Of a DNA stretch of 64,000 nt, positions 10,238 through 23,230 are shown one piece after another. Positions within the stretch are counted from its first letter, which is position 1; each line of letters starts with the position of its first letter. Source of the DNA: Brevipalpus yothersi. Taxonomy: Eukaryota; Arthropoda; Arachnida; Trombidiformes; Tenuipalpidae. The notes beneath the pieces are model-generated. The model saw only the letters and a program-made list of their open reading frames with translations. It made no database searches and had not been told where the DNA came from. The stretch spans positions 1 to 64,000 of the forward strand of contig QZCP01000041.1 in NCBI GenBank assembly GCA_003956705.1, in the 5' to 3' direction. The position numbers and the translations under genes are program-made.

Positions 10238-10957
10238 ACACACAACAGTTCGGTGAAGAATTTACCATTTGTGAGCAATGACACATATTTTTCCAAGATG
10301 TACCTGAAGGTTCATGGGCCATGTAGACTGGTTCACGAGTGGTATTCATTTGTTGGGGATCGTAGCCACCAATCAGGAAAATTAGATTTGTACAAATAGA
10401 TTTAAGAGGTGAAGAACAAACAATCTTTCCATTTGCTTTGAGAACCGAACTTGCGAGAAGAATTGGCCCTCCATGTGCTTAAGAATTTCAGTAATTATCT
10501 ACATCTCAATTACATAGCCACTGAGACCTTTCATTTCTACAAATGCAGCAACTTGACCAGGAGCTATTATGGCTTAATTTTTTCAATTTTTATTGGTTCA
10601 AGAAACGCCTCGGCGATGAGGAAAAGGGACATGGGACTGAGTATATTCTGGTCTTGTTGCTAATAGTTCGAACATTAGTGAGCTTTGAGAGTGCCCAACA
10701 TAGGCAAGATTATCTCAATATTAGAAAGCAAATTATGATAAGAAACGAGTTGATTTTTGAATGTCAGGTGTTAGATCTGGAAAATAATACGAAACTACCT
10801 TTTCCTGATGTTTTTAGGATATAGCCGATCGCTGCTGGAAGATCATATGCGATCATATTATCGGTTTAGAACTTCCAAAATTTCGTGTCTAAATTTTGAC
10901 AAAAAAAGGAATATAAAATTGAAAATTCGAACACTTCCAAATTATTCTCTTTCTCGC
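10235..10957 (-). pseudogene. Inverted partial copy of the acid lipase gene
   Basis: The minus strand matches 40,255-40,918 of the lipase gene, including intron sequence as well as exons 2 and 3, so it was copied as DNA and not through spliced mRNA. The frame is broken by indels and stops, and the 5' exon and last two exons are missing. The left limit is a CT tract; the right limit falls in the lipase intron 1 sequence. Confidence 0.85.
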
Positions 10958-12864
10958 CATGGAATCGTTATGAAATTATGGTGATTTGGTGGTTGATTTG
11001 AAAGAATTGATGGAGAATTAGTGAAAATTTCCATCATTTTTTATGGGTGTAGCAAAAGGGTTTGAACAAGTGGAAAATGCAAGAGAATTAGAGAAAAGAT
11101 GTTCAGCACAAGGAATGGATAATTTAGATTTTAGAAAACTATGAGTAAAAAAGGAATAACATAGTTGAAAGAAAAATTTCAAAAAGAGATAGAATCGATC
11201 GATGAGAAGAAAAAAATTGTTTACAAATGTATTTGTTGAGTTTTAACGCATAATTAGGCCATTAATTTTCGTACCCAATTAATTTGTAGAGTTTCGCTCT
11301 CGACTACCATTCAAGGAGCAATTCAATTTTCTGCTAGAGTTATACACACAGTGCTTTCTGATAATTTTCCAAGCTAATGATGACAGGCGATCAAATTTAG
11401 TAAGAGCACATAACACGGAAGCAAAATGAGATCGTTTAGAATAATTACGATGACTCTAGCACGTTAAACACGCATCTGAGATGGATTCAAAAGTGAAAAT
11501 TTATGAGATCACAGTCCATTCACAATCACATGGGCTGAGAATAGGACATCTTTTTCCACCAATGAATCCATGATTTCACTTTGAGGAGTTAAATGAGAAC
11601 ATACTCAAAAAAATTCGCTAAAATCTTGGTTGCTCAAAATTATCAAATAACATCAATGAGACTCGAGGACCAGAGGATAGATGCGGACAGCTTCTTTGTT
11701 CCAATGATGATGATGAGAAAGATGATTTCGTCTCCAGATTTTATGAAAGCTTCAAGAGGACAAGCTGAGGTTCATCCAAGTCTTCTTCGGACCAAGATGA
11801 AACTCGAAGATGATGTTCCTCAGATGAGCTGAGATCTGAGGCGAGTCGATCTTTGAGAAGAGTGTCCATGTGCTACAAGTGCGTAGACAAATAATTTTCT
11901 CGTTCAATGATGGAGATGCTTCTGTTGGTTGAACATTTTCTGATACCTTCCGAAGAGATGGAACATTCGAACTTGAAATCACATCAGAGAAAGAATTCAA
12001 TTGGAATTGGATTCGATTACCAGGCTGGAAAATACTGATCATACAATGGATCAAGGAGATCAGATGAATAAGTTCGTTAAACTCATCTAGAATATGACCA
12101 GGTAGGCATCAGTTGAAGAATCTTCATCAAAACTTGTAGGAAATGCAAACTTCAGGACAACAATCCCATAAAGTGCAGTCCAATGAATTCTCATATTCTG
12201 ATTTCTCATGATTTTATGCTAAGATTTGATCAGAGACACATCAGCTCCAAGTGAGAAGTTTATGGTAAATAATATGAGAGTGAAAAGCTTGAGCGAGAGT
12301 ATTGAACTCTACTTGTCGATGAAACAGATGATGAAACATTTCAATTCAATTCCCAAGATGATCATTGAATCATCCTCGGAATGGATTGCAACAGATATCA
12401 ATGTCCATAAGTGTTGTATAAGCAACAATCCCCTTTTCTGAGTACAAGTTCACAATTCACAAAATTCATTGACATTGAAGTAATTTAAAAGATGACTATG
12501 GCAGTAGCCTAGCTTGTGTGAAAATTAAGCTCCAAACAAAGCGCTGATGGTGGAGTCGTGAGTGTTTAGGATATCACATTTTTAGAGCTAGATTAGTTCG
12601 AAAACAAAGTAGAGCTTGCAATTAAGGTGAGGTTAATATTCACATTTGTGAAAAGTTAATTCATCTTCACACGATAAAGTGATGCTGCCTTATGACTAGA
12701 AGTTGCAACATTGCAGAAGAGAATAAGGATACACGATTCGAGAATCCAATCTCTGAATTTTGGTGCAAAAATCGTGATATAGACAGATTTTAAAGCTCGA
12801 ACAGACGATGAGCGGAGTCTCCAAAACTCAATTAGATCCAATGATTCGGATCCACAGTTGGAGT
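10958..12864. other. Intergenic, including the probable Lar 3' UTR
   Basis: No convincing gene is seen. The right part (about 12,600-12,864) should be 3' UTR of Lar, since part of it (about 12,690-12,790) is copied next to a Lar coding fragment at 38.75 kb. Open frames at 11,593-12,054 on both strands are Ser/Glu-rich and short, with no family I recognise; an old gene fragment there cannot be excluded. Confidence 0.5.
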
Positions 12865-15800
12865 TCAATCAGTTTGCATAATCGAACTTAAGTATTCCAG
12901 GGCAGCTCTGTAACAGAATTGATATTGATCCTCTGTTTGAACCATTCCAGGCCGCTGTGTACGAAGGATTCGAACAGTTTGGAACAAATCGACTACACCT
13001 TCGTTTTGGATTCTTTCTAATACTATGCTCATAGAAATGAAGACACCAGTTCTACCCACACCAGCACTGAGAAGAGAAAAAATCATTTTTAAGATTGAGC
13101 ATGTGAGATGAAAAAGATGAACCAGTCGTTGAACGGATAAAACTAACCTGCAGTGAACAGTTATCGGGCCTTCTTGTCCAAACTGTTCCTTTGTTTTATG
13201 AACTTGATTAATGAAATCGATGAAACCTTCACCTGATTTGGGTACACCCTGCTCAGGCCAGTCAACGAAATGGAATTGGCGAACTGTGCGAGATTGACCA
13301 TCCTAAAAGATGAATAGAGAGGTGAGTATTTCTCATGGAGGATTAAAGATAAAACTTACCCTAGCATCAGTCACTTTGAATTCTCTCAAAATATATTGTG
13401 GCATATTATATTCAGTGATTGGATCAACCACAAAATATAAATATCTTTGGGATCGCTCAGAGGGCCAATAGTAATGACATTTTTCCCTGCCCATCTCTTT
13501 AACTTTGGTTAGCATCACAATTATATTGGAGTTATGTTCCCATAACATCCTCCAAAAATCATCAGTTGTTTCAGGCATTGGACCCTGAGTGGCTACATAA
13601 GCGCTCTTATACCGATAGCCATCGATGAAACTGGCATTTATATAGTCTGATCCTTCAACACCTCGAAGAGGTTGAAGACAAACTCTACTAGTCTCATAAG
13701 GTAAAATGTTCATCAGTCTGTTCTTGAACTTGTTACAAGGCAGATTAGCACTCATAAATTTATTCGGTGGGGTACGCATTGAGGCTATCTTCTTGAATTC
13801 AAGTTCCATTCCCGTTATATTGTCCCCAGGAACTATTTGCATTAACATTTGAACGTGATTGTAGAGACTTCTGATCGGTATTTCAGTGATTCCTGAGATT
13901 ACAGCTTCAAGTATGGCATCGTGAATGAAAATGTATTGATCTTCCGTTTGAACCATGTAATTTCTTTGAGCTCGGAGACAAGTACTATGACCATAAATAT
14001 CGACAGTATTTTCGTACTTGAGTCGTTCCAGCATAGAATCAATGACGATGAAGCAACCAGTTCTACCAACACCAGCGCTACAGTGAATGATCATCGGTCC
14101 TGCATCAGGGGGATTCATGGTTTTGACACGGCGGAGAAACATTAAGAATGGCGTGGGATGATCAGGAACACCATGATCTGGCCAGGCAGTGAATTGAAAT
14201 TGTCTCACTTCCCTTGATTCCATATAACCATATCTTTGAAGGGTGAATGTTCTTATACAATAGTATGAAAGCTCTTCAACATGAGTCAGTGTGACTTGCA
14301 TTACATCATAAGTTTCAGTCCCTCTTGAAGGCCAATATTGATCACACTTTATGCGAGCTCGTTCTTCCAATTTGGTCATCATAACTACAGACACACTGCG
14401 CTGCTCCCAAATCATGCGCCAGAAATCACCAATTGTTTCTGGTAAAGGTCCCTGGGAAGCAATATATGCATTTTGTTTGCGGTAACCATCACAATAGTTA
14501 GCATTTATATAGTCGGATCCAGGAATCCCATCTAAAGGCTGAAGAACAACCCTACTGTGGTCATATGCGATCACATTTGCATACCGATTCTTTGGTTTAT
14601 TCACTTCCATACTAGAATTCTCCCACGTAAATTGTTGACCCGGTTCAATTGATTCATATTCTTTAGAGAATCCAAGATTGCCTTCCGAACGCAGACGCTC
14701 AATATGATTTGCCAGCTCTGTGACGGGAATAGGAGGGTGATCCACCATTGCTGGAGTTTGATAGTTTAATCGACGCATCTCAACGGGATCTGAAGGATGT
14801 GACATCAAATCACGATGCTCAGGAGAGCTCATGAGTAATTTTAGTGTCGTATCACCTCCCGGTGATTTTAAAAGTTGACGTCTTCTGATGATGGAAGAGT
14901 GATCATGAATTAATTTTCCAATTCTGAAAGAGGTCAAAGGACTTACCTGTTGAAGAATATGAGAAGAGAGACAATCACAACGATGATTATACCTATCATC
15001 AAAACTGCTAGAACACTTATAATTCGAGATCCATCAACGTTAGTACTCATTTGAGCAATGTTAGGTCCATTGAGATGATGTCGTTGTAGAGTGGGCGGCA
15101 TTGGAGCATTCAAACTGAGTGAATCAGAATAAGGACTACTTCGAAAGAGATTCTGCAAGAGGAAAATTGTATCAATAAACTAATAATTGCCATGTAAAAC
15201 TTCAACATACTTTGTGAGGAGCATCAACAATAGCCCTGACGAAAATTCGATAGCTTGCATCCCTGCTGAGCCTTCTGTTAAGAAAGCCATTCTTCTTCTC
15301 ACCATCGCCTAATAGAAATTGATCAGGAACCTCTCGTCGAGGAAATTTGGCTGCAATATATGGTCCATTTTTATCAGGAGATACATTGGATAATTCTTCC
15401 ACAGTCCATTCGTCAGGGTCTTTTGATGCAAGATTAGAAGGGACTACAACCAGATAATAATGACTAATTAGACCATATTCTTCAGAAGCTTGAGGAAGAA
15501 CCACATTGATCATATCGCCTTGAATGCCGGTAAAGTCAGGTTTCACCATTGGCTTTGGAGCAGCTCGAGCAGTAGTCACTGTTCTACGAGCTGGTGGTCG
15601 ATATGATCTGTCCAATGGAACGGCAGAGACATTGACTTGGTAGCTGGTGAAAGGTAACAATTCACCAATAAAATGTTGTGTCACGCTGTTATTGACCTCG
15701 ACAGCGATTGGAGATAGGTCAAGTGTTTTGAGAGTACCTTGACTGTCGATGAACTCTTTGCGAGCTTCATACGTAATTCGATAGGCAATTGGATTAAGCT

Positions 15801-18800
15801 TTGTGGGCTGTCTCCATTCCAAAGTCATGGTGTGAGTGGTAACCTTCGTTGCCTTCAAGTTAAGAGGAACATCGACAGGAGTTGTTCGTACGGTTATTAA
15901 TTCGGATAGACGCCCAAGTCCTTGTGCAGTGTATGCTGCCACTCTGATAGCATACATAGCATTAGATTTGAGGCCCGTCAATTCAGCTGAATATGTGAGT
16001 GGCACTGTTTTGTTCATCCAGGAATCGAGATCTTCAACTGCAGTAGTTTGAGTGTAGAGAACTAAGAAACCTTGTATTTCAGCATAGAAAGGCATCTTAT
16101 CCCACCAAACTTCAACAGATTCTTCAGAAGTTGCCATTGCTTGCACATTACTTGGAGCAGGAAGGACATCATTAGGAGTCCCTATGTGGATCTTACTGCT
16201 CCATGGACCTGGTCCTTTAGTTGTAAAGGCTCGAACACGGAAAGAATACTCAGCATTTTCATCTAAAGAACTAAAAACGATTCGCGTATCATTAATGTAA
16301 CGCTCCTCAGGAGTGACTTCGCTTGCTTTGTCGAAATGTATTCCATAATTGATTATTTTTCCATTGCGATGTTCTTGCAAAGGAGGATCCCAATTCACAA
16401 CAACAGTGGTAGGGCTCTGCAAACGATAGGTAAGATTACCAGGAGGCCCACTAGGAGGTCCTTCAGGAGTTTCGATGAAAGCAATCGCATCTTGACCCCA
16501 TCCTATGGTATTTCTTCCTGCCAGCCGAAACTCATATTTGACACCTTTATCCAGAGTTTTGATAGCCTTGTTATTCTCAAGAGGGGGAAGCGATATCTCT
16601 TGGAATTGAGATGTTCCAGCTTTACCGTATAGGAGCCTATACTCTTGCAGTGAACCATACGTACGATTAGGACGAGACCATGAAATTTCAATTGTCAGTT
16701 GAGGGTCCTCAGCCACTACTCTCACTGATACGTCAGGCTTGCTCGGTACACCACCCAGAGTTTGAGCTTGAACTGGCTTACTTCTTGCTCCATCTCCTTT
16801 ACGAGTGACCGCAGCTACTTGAATGCTGTAAGGTGTATCAGGTTGAAGTGGTGTAACGTTGAACTCACCAACATTCTGATCAAGAACGTCGAATTTCATA
16901 GGATCGTTCACAAAATCTTCTCTGCTACCTGGACTCATCTCTTGAACGTGAATTTGATAGCCACGAATAATACCTTTCTGGTCTTTCAGGGATGGAGGCT
17001 TCCATTCGACTTTAATAGTTGTACTATTGATGACTGTAGCCTTGACATTGCGAGGTTCACCTGGAACTTTGAGAAGAAGAGGGGAATTAGTTCTCAATAA
17101 TTTACCTTATATTTAGCAGAACGAACAGAGAGGAACTAAATGAAATTGGATAATGAGTAATGGAAATCATTATTTTTTATGATCTCTGAGGTGTGGAAAG
17201 CAAATGAAAGGAAGCAGGAATCAGAATTCATCATGGGAATGAATAGGTAATTGATTAGAGAGAAAAGAAATGAGCCTAGGGCTCTGTGAGGAATCGTTGT
17301 TCGGTTAAGGAAATGTATTTTGACTTCCTCAGAAATAGTGTGCAAACAAAGCCAACTAAGGGGTTATTGAGTGGAAATGGTACAGAATTTCAGTCTGTTT
17401 TCATCATCATAAATTCATATATTCTTAGAAATCAGAAAAGAAACTGAATTCTCATCAAGGAAGAAACATTGATAGTATTAGTATTAGTACGAAATATTGG
17501 TAGAGGACACTTCGCTTAATCAGCGAGACGACATAAAGATGATCAAGTGAGAATTTTTGGAAAATTTCAACACAGAAACGGTCGGTGTTAGCAGGACTTC
17601 CAATCATAGAGACAGGGACGGTCGAAGACGCGGAAAAATTGACATGAATGAGGAATAACCTCGGAGCCAATTATGATCTCTTAGATCTCAGATTTAACAT
17701 ACCATCTTCATCAGTGCGGAGATCAAAGGATTTAGAGGGAGGACCATCACCAGCCTTATTTCCAGCTAAAACTCTAATTCGATATTCCGTCCATATCTCT
17801 AGGTTTTCAAGTAAGATTGAGCTATCATTGGCACCAGCCATGACAACTATTTCCCCAGCTTTTGCAGAGAAGTTTTTACCGTCGACATCTATATCATTGA
17901 TTTTATAACTATCACTGTCATTTTCATCCCTCTCATCGTCGGAAATAGTCTCATTAAAAACTTCTGAATAGATGACTTTGTAGTAAGAAACATTTCCACG
18001 ATGTTTTCCGGGTGGAGGAGGCTTCCATGAAATTTCAAGAGTGCTTTTATCTATCATTTTACCGTGCACGTCTTGTGGAGGAGCTTCGGGAACTAATAGC
18101 ACAAAAACAAGATAAAAAATTAAGGATCAAAAAATAAAAATCAAAAAACATAAATTGAAAAACATAAATCAAAACTCAAGGCTTGAAAAATCAGTCCCGA
18201 TGAGGTAGCATGAAAAAATGCGAGTAAAATTGCAAAAAAATTGCAGAGTGCATCAAGATGATTTCATCGTCACAGTGATTTGAGTGTGTAGCAAGTAAGT
18301 GACACATCGCTTTTTGGTGAGTTAGGGTTAAAAGCTGCGAAATGATTTGACAGGTCAAGAAAAAAGCAAATACTTACTGAACGGTTCTGTTCGAACTGGA
18401 ACAGGAGGTGTTGGTGCTCCTTCACCAGCATTAGATAAGGCTGCAATCGAGACGAAATACAGCGTATCTGGATAAATTTTTTCGGTGATGAGTCGTGTTT
18501 CAATGTCAGCTGCTGCGGTGATATGATGAATGGTGTTCTGGAACGTATCATTGATATAGACATTATATCCGCTAATGGAGGATCCAGAGGTTGGTTTTTT
18601 CCACTTCAATTCGATGGAATGCGGCCCAAGCGCTCTCACTTGCAAATTTTGTGGTTGATTTGGCACACCTTCTTTGGTTCTCACTTGAACTGGGGGAGAG
18701 AGTGGTCCTTCACCGCGAGACTCAGTTATCGCTGCAACACGCACTGCATATATCGTATCGACAGTCAATTGATTGACTGTAGCCATCGAGCCGTCATCAA

Positions 18801-20208
18801 CTTGGTCATACTGCCATGATGAAATAGGAAGAGAAGGATTTTTGGTGTAGTAGATACGATAACCCACAATATTGCCCAAAGATTGCTCAGGTTTATTCCA
18901 ATCTACCACTATGGAGCCATGAGCGAAAGTTCGGGCAGTAACATCTCTTGGTGCTCCACCAGACTTTGAATCACCAGTGGCTACATACAGAGGATTGCTC
19001 GAGCTTCCTTTACCAAATTCGTTGACTGCTGTCACAGTGATCTCATATTCACTGTATGGAGTGAGGTTTGAGATAGTTGCTGATGTTTGCTGAATTCCAC
19101 TGATTTCCGCAACATCTAGACTGGGACCTTTTGGCTTATATTGGATCACAAAGAAATCAATTTTTTCATTTCCTTGATCAGGTGTCCAGGCAATTGTGAT
19201 CGATGTTGATGTGGTCTCGGTGACGCGAACATTAACAGGGGCTCGAGGAAGAGTTTTGACTATGACTTGTGTATGAGCTTCTGTTTTACCTAATCTAGAT
19301 GATGCAACACACGTATAATTGGCTGACTCTCTAACATTTTCCAAGGAAAGAATGTTCATCAATACGGGTGGTGCACCTTCCTTCTGTATTTCGGTATCAC
19401 CTTTTTTCCAGATTACAGTTGGATTTGGAGTACCATTAGCTATACAACTGATATTGATACTTTTCCCTGGATAAATAATGTAGTACTTTTCGGGAGGAGT
19501 AGAGAAGTATGGAGCAACTTGCCTTTGTTTAACGAATAATGTTCCTGGGTCTGAATAGGCGATACCAAGATCATTCTCAATGGTACACTCATAAGCTCCT
19601 TGATCACTATCCTCAACATTTAGAATTTCGAGACTGAGCGGTGGTCTACCATACATTTTGTAGCGAGGCTGAGAGACGTTGAGAGGCATTGTTTCACGGT
19701 ACCATGTTGGCTTCAATTTTCCGCTACCATTGGCAGTACACTTGACCAATGCTCGGCGTCCTTTTTCTACCCCTTGTGGACTCGGATGTATTTCAATCAC
19801 AGGAAATCCCTCAGGAAGTTCTTCTTCCAGAATAACTCGAAGCACAGCCTGGGAACGAGCTGGTTCACCAACACCATTTTCGGCAATACACTCATAGGTA
19901 CCATCATTTCTTCCGGGCTTTGGAGCATCAATCCTGAGTAATGATTGACTACCATTATCAGTTATCTGATGAAATGACGATCTCGACAAAACTTTCCCAT
20001 TCTTGCGCCACTGTATTTTGGGCTTCGGATCTCCCGTGGCAATGCATATAAAAAAAGCAGCCCGATTAGCTTGCACAGTTTGATTTTTAATTGGTGTAAT
20101 TATCTGTGCCGGTTGCTCGGCAATGATGGTAGCCAATAAACATCCTAACAGCAATAGCAATAGAGTAAAAGGGGAACCATGGCACATGGAGTATGAATCA
20201 ATGGTCAT
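12865..20208 (-). CDS. Lar: LAR-type receptor protein tyrosine phosphatase
   Basis: Type IIa receptor phosphatases act in axon guidance and synapse formation. Exons (minus strand): 20208-18378, 18092-17703, 17066-15211, 15152-14947, 14884-13360, 13302-13148, 13066-12865, giving about 2054 residues (Drosophila Lar is about 2030). The protein has a signal peptide (LLLLLLGCLLATIIAEQ), three Ig domains, nine fibronectin III domains, one transmembrane segment (VLAVLMIGIIIVVIVSLLIF) and two phosphatase domains. D1 has TAWPDHGVP and HCSAGVGRTGCF, so it should be active. D2 keeps the Cys but has WPE in place of WPD, as is usual for LAR D2. All junctions keep the frame. The exon after the transmembrane segment may start at 14884 (62-bp intron, favoured) or at 14923 (23-bp intron). 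Parts of D2 and the 3' UTR are duplicated at 38.3-38.9 kb. Confidence 0.97.
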
Positions 20209-21067
20209 GTTGATTCACTTATTGTACACATTTGACCATATGACCATTGAGTGGGAACAAAATTTATCATCACCATCATGAATGTGAGTATGGATGAATC
20301 AATGAAAATATGAACACTATGGAGATCATCGCCATTCGGTTGCCTCAAATATGGAAGCTTGAAAGCTTAAACCAACACAGTAGATGAAGCGAAAGAAAAT
20401 GATAGCATCTTTTGATATGCAATCATTTGCACACAACCATACACACATATTGAGAGCAAGAAGTAAATGCACACAGAGAGCTGATCATTTGGGATGATTA
20501 TCAATAAATAAAGTACACTCAAGAAGAAACGATCAATCAATGATCGTGATGACAGTTGATGAAAACCGAGCAGTAATACACAGTTTCACAATGAAGTGGA
20601 AAAGATTTCACTTCACTCACTTCAAAATCATTTCACTTAAGGCTACTGAGCAAATCATTTCCCCTATTCATGACAGATACTGGATACTGTAACTGAATAT
20701 CGATATAAGAACAAGATATTTTTTCTTTGTTGTTGTCGTAGAGCGGCAATAGATGGACCATTTGAATGTGCTTGAGATGAAAATTTTCACGATTTACCGT
20801 TATTTTGGGGGTACGTATGATTAAAGTATGAACATGGCATAAAAGTTTGTTAGAACGTAATTTTTCGGAGAATTGGTTGAAAGACTATTCACCGATAAGT
20901 TGCTCAACTTTTATGGACTTTCTTGGGATCATAGGTTTTCTCATCCAGCTCACTTCATGTCAGTCTGATATCATGTGGATTTTGAAATACACTATATATT
21001 AGAGCTTCAATGCCAGTTTGATGCTCAATTCAAGTATTGTTTCATAAAAAGCTGAAAAAATGTTGCT
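20209..21067. other. Lar 5' flank
   Basis: No coding sequence is recognised. It presumably holds the Lar leader and promoter. Positions about 20,790-20,841 are an inverted similarity to 9020-9067. Confidence 0.5.
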
Positions 21068-21070
21068 AGG

Positions 21071-21181
21071 TGGTGGACACAGAACAAGTTAACACTCCCG
21101 TATCACTATCAAGGGGCTTCTAGAGACCATCGGATTGGGTTTCTTCTTCTCAAGAGAGGTGAAACTTATTTCGCTGTTGAA
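21071..21181 (-). pseudogene. Fragment of cnk repeat region, inverted
   Basis: The minus strand matches cnk positions about 2294-2412 almost base for base over 110 bp, with one 12-bp deletion and few substitutions. It lies downstream, in the same inverted order, of the cnk 5' fragment at 22.4-23.2 kb, so both are probably remains of one inverted cnk copy. Confidence 0.85.
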
Positions 21182-21630
21182 AAGATTACCAGAATGTTCT
21201 GATAATTTTGAGATAATATTAGATTATAATGGTGCATGGTTATTGAATATACAAGGCCTCGATACTAGACAGAAAACGCTCCCAAATGCAAAGAGGAAGG
21301 GTTAAGGGAAAAAGAAAGAGAAAGAAAGAGAGAAAGGAAAATAATATACAGACAAAATGAATTGTCATTTTTGCATTTAAACAGTTGTCAACCATCAACC
21401 ATCAAGAGAGAAGGAGAAAGAATGAGAATCGTTTTTGGTAGGCAAAGAAGTCACGTCAATCCGTAGGGTTAATATTTCATGATATTAAGTGGAATAAAAA
21501 GTATCAGAATATTCATCGAAGTTCATAAAAGAAATCGAAACCCACACTCAAAGATCATTAGTCTGGTTAATTGTTTGTTTTATACAATCAAAATCGAACT
21601 TTTTCCGACAAAATATGTACACATCAAAAA
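21182..21630. other. Intergenic, purine-rich patch
   Basis: A run of GAAAGAGAAAGAAAGAGAG-like sequence lies at about 21,300-21,335. I see no gene, and in particular no exon that continues the SLC10-like exon just upstream on the minus strand. Confidence 0.4.
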
Positions 21631-21637
21631 TTAACTC

Positions 21638-21846
21638 ACCTCTTTCCGTGTTATCCAGCAGCCCATAGCGAACATAACGGAAATGAGTAGGGCAGTGATG
21701 AGTATATCATGAATCTTTTTCAACAGAGATGGTCCAGCAACGGCCACCACCGTTGTATCGGGCGATTCACTACCATTAAGAGCGTTAATTAGTGCTGCAG
21801 TCAGATTTAGTAGAAGTGATTCGGTAACAAGCGGTGATCTAGACAT
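21638..21846 (-). pseudogene. Orphan SLC10-like (bile-acid/sodium symporter) first exon
   Basis: An ATG-started frame gives an N-terminal tail with NxT/NxS glycosylation sites, then KKIHDILITALLISVMFAMGC. This resembles the first transmembrane helix of SLC10/SBF transporters, which typically ends in VMFSMGC. The frame ends ITRKE at a good donor (GTGAGTTAA). No later exon of this family is visible on the minus strand before Lar. It may be a broken gene or a separated exon; the family match rests on one helix. Confidence 0.4.
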
Positions 21847-22410
21847 TTTTTAGCACAAGTTTGAGATTTTTTCAGGTCAAATGAGAACTTTTTCTGCCTC
21901 GTTTCCGCGGAATAAAATAATAGGCACTCAGCGGTATTGGACACAAATAGAGGAAAAAGGCAATGTTTTAGTCAAGTAATACGATAGTTTTGTGGTCAAA
22001 AAGTGATCAAGTAAGAATCTATAAAAAAAATTTCTGTACACCTCAAAGTATGTCCCAGAGCATTCACTCTAAAAACAGAATAAGATAGAATCGGAAGAGT
22101 AGTGGTAAAGGAATAGCTGGAATATCGCTAAACTCTTTCGTTAATAGTTAGTTATATACAGAACAAATGGAGTGTATTGGGTGAGATGAAAAGTGAGAGA
22201 AGAGAGATAAAAATCGAAAATCGAGCAATATCGACTGGAGCCGACGTCGTTTCGTTGCAACGAAAAAAACGATAGTAGTAGCTAATAGAGATGTTCAGCA
22301 ATGTACACTCGATAGTGGAAACACGTGATGTTGATGATGTTGATGGTGATGATGCGGGCTATATAAGCATTCGACTAACTGTTGTGGCATCAACATGTTT
22401 CTCTCTCACA
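21847..22410. other. Spacer between SLC10-like exon and cnk copy
   Basis: No gene is seen. The plus-strand frame at 22,291-22,482 mostly reads the antisense of the cnk copy and short GATGTTGATG repeats. Confidence 0.4.
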
Positions 22411-23141
22411 TTAGTTCACCACAACATTTTCACCAACTTCAGCTTTCAATTGATTAAAAAGACTTCGTGTTTTACAGCCTAACTTTAGAGCCAATGTTTG
22501 CAATGCATCGGTACAAAAATTATAGTGTAAATGTTTCAACAAATCAACAGCATTCAAAATAATTTCCTGATGTCCAATTTTGATCACATTCAAATTTTCG
22601 AGATCATCACACGATAGTAGCAATAGTCGGCAACCATTGACGTTGTTGTTAAAACAGAAAGGTACATATGGCTAAATTGAATCCTCCAATCCTTGTAGCC
22701 AACTAACAACACTGTGTGGACTCCATTCGGTCACATTAATGAACGCCATGATATAAACACACACACAGCAATCAATATAGCATGTATTAATTAACACTAA
22801 ATTATACACACAAGCATCTCTTGGAGAGAAGAGAAAAAATTTCTTCACGTAATCAACATCTTCCTCAACTCAACTTCCACTTGCAAGCAACTACACGCAA
22901 ATACTGAGAGTTCTAAGAAGACTTTTAACAAAAAAAAGCGAGAATAGTAAAAGTAATGCCAAGCAAACTTGCTCCGAGAAACTCTCTTCCTTTTTGAGTA
23001 CATGCAAATTGCATGATGCAATGCATAGAGAGAAATACAAAGAGTAGTACTACACTGTACTCTTTGGAGAAATATTATCTCTCTTTCCTCTCTCTTTCCC
23101 CTCTTTTGGAGACTTTTCTCCAAAGAGTAGTGTACTCTTTG

Positions 23142-23190
<49 letters not shown>
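22411..23190 (-). pseudogene. Inverted copy of the cnk 5' end
   Basis: From about 22,749 downward the minus strand encodes the CNK start (MAFINVTEWSPHSVVSWLQGL) and SAM/early CRIC region, matching cnk 401-730. A stop interrupts it soon after the SWLQGL motif, and the frame later ends at a break where similarity stops (VVVN and a stop). Upstream the similarity continues into the cnk leader and its GA tract, matching positions about 1-400. The copy keeps upstream non-coding DNA, so it is a genomic duplication. Confidence 0.9.
23144..23187. repeat. (CT)n microsatellite
   Basis: A CT tract at the outer edge of the inverted cnk copy, corresponding to the GA tract at the start of the window in the parent locus. 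Confidence 0.95.
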
Positions 23191-23192
<2 letters not shown>

Positions 23193-23230
23193 AGGAGGAG
23201 AAGTCCATAAGATCAGGACATGAAAATTTT

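Noticed and set aside
12656..12868. Minus-strand frame just after the Lar stop codon
   Set aside because: It lies in the expected Lar 3' UTR, has no start or splice context and matches no domain. Its copy at 38.75 kb only reflects duplication of the UTR.
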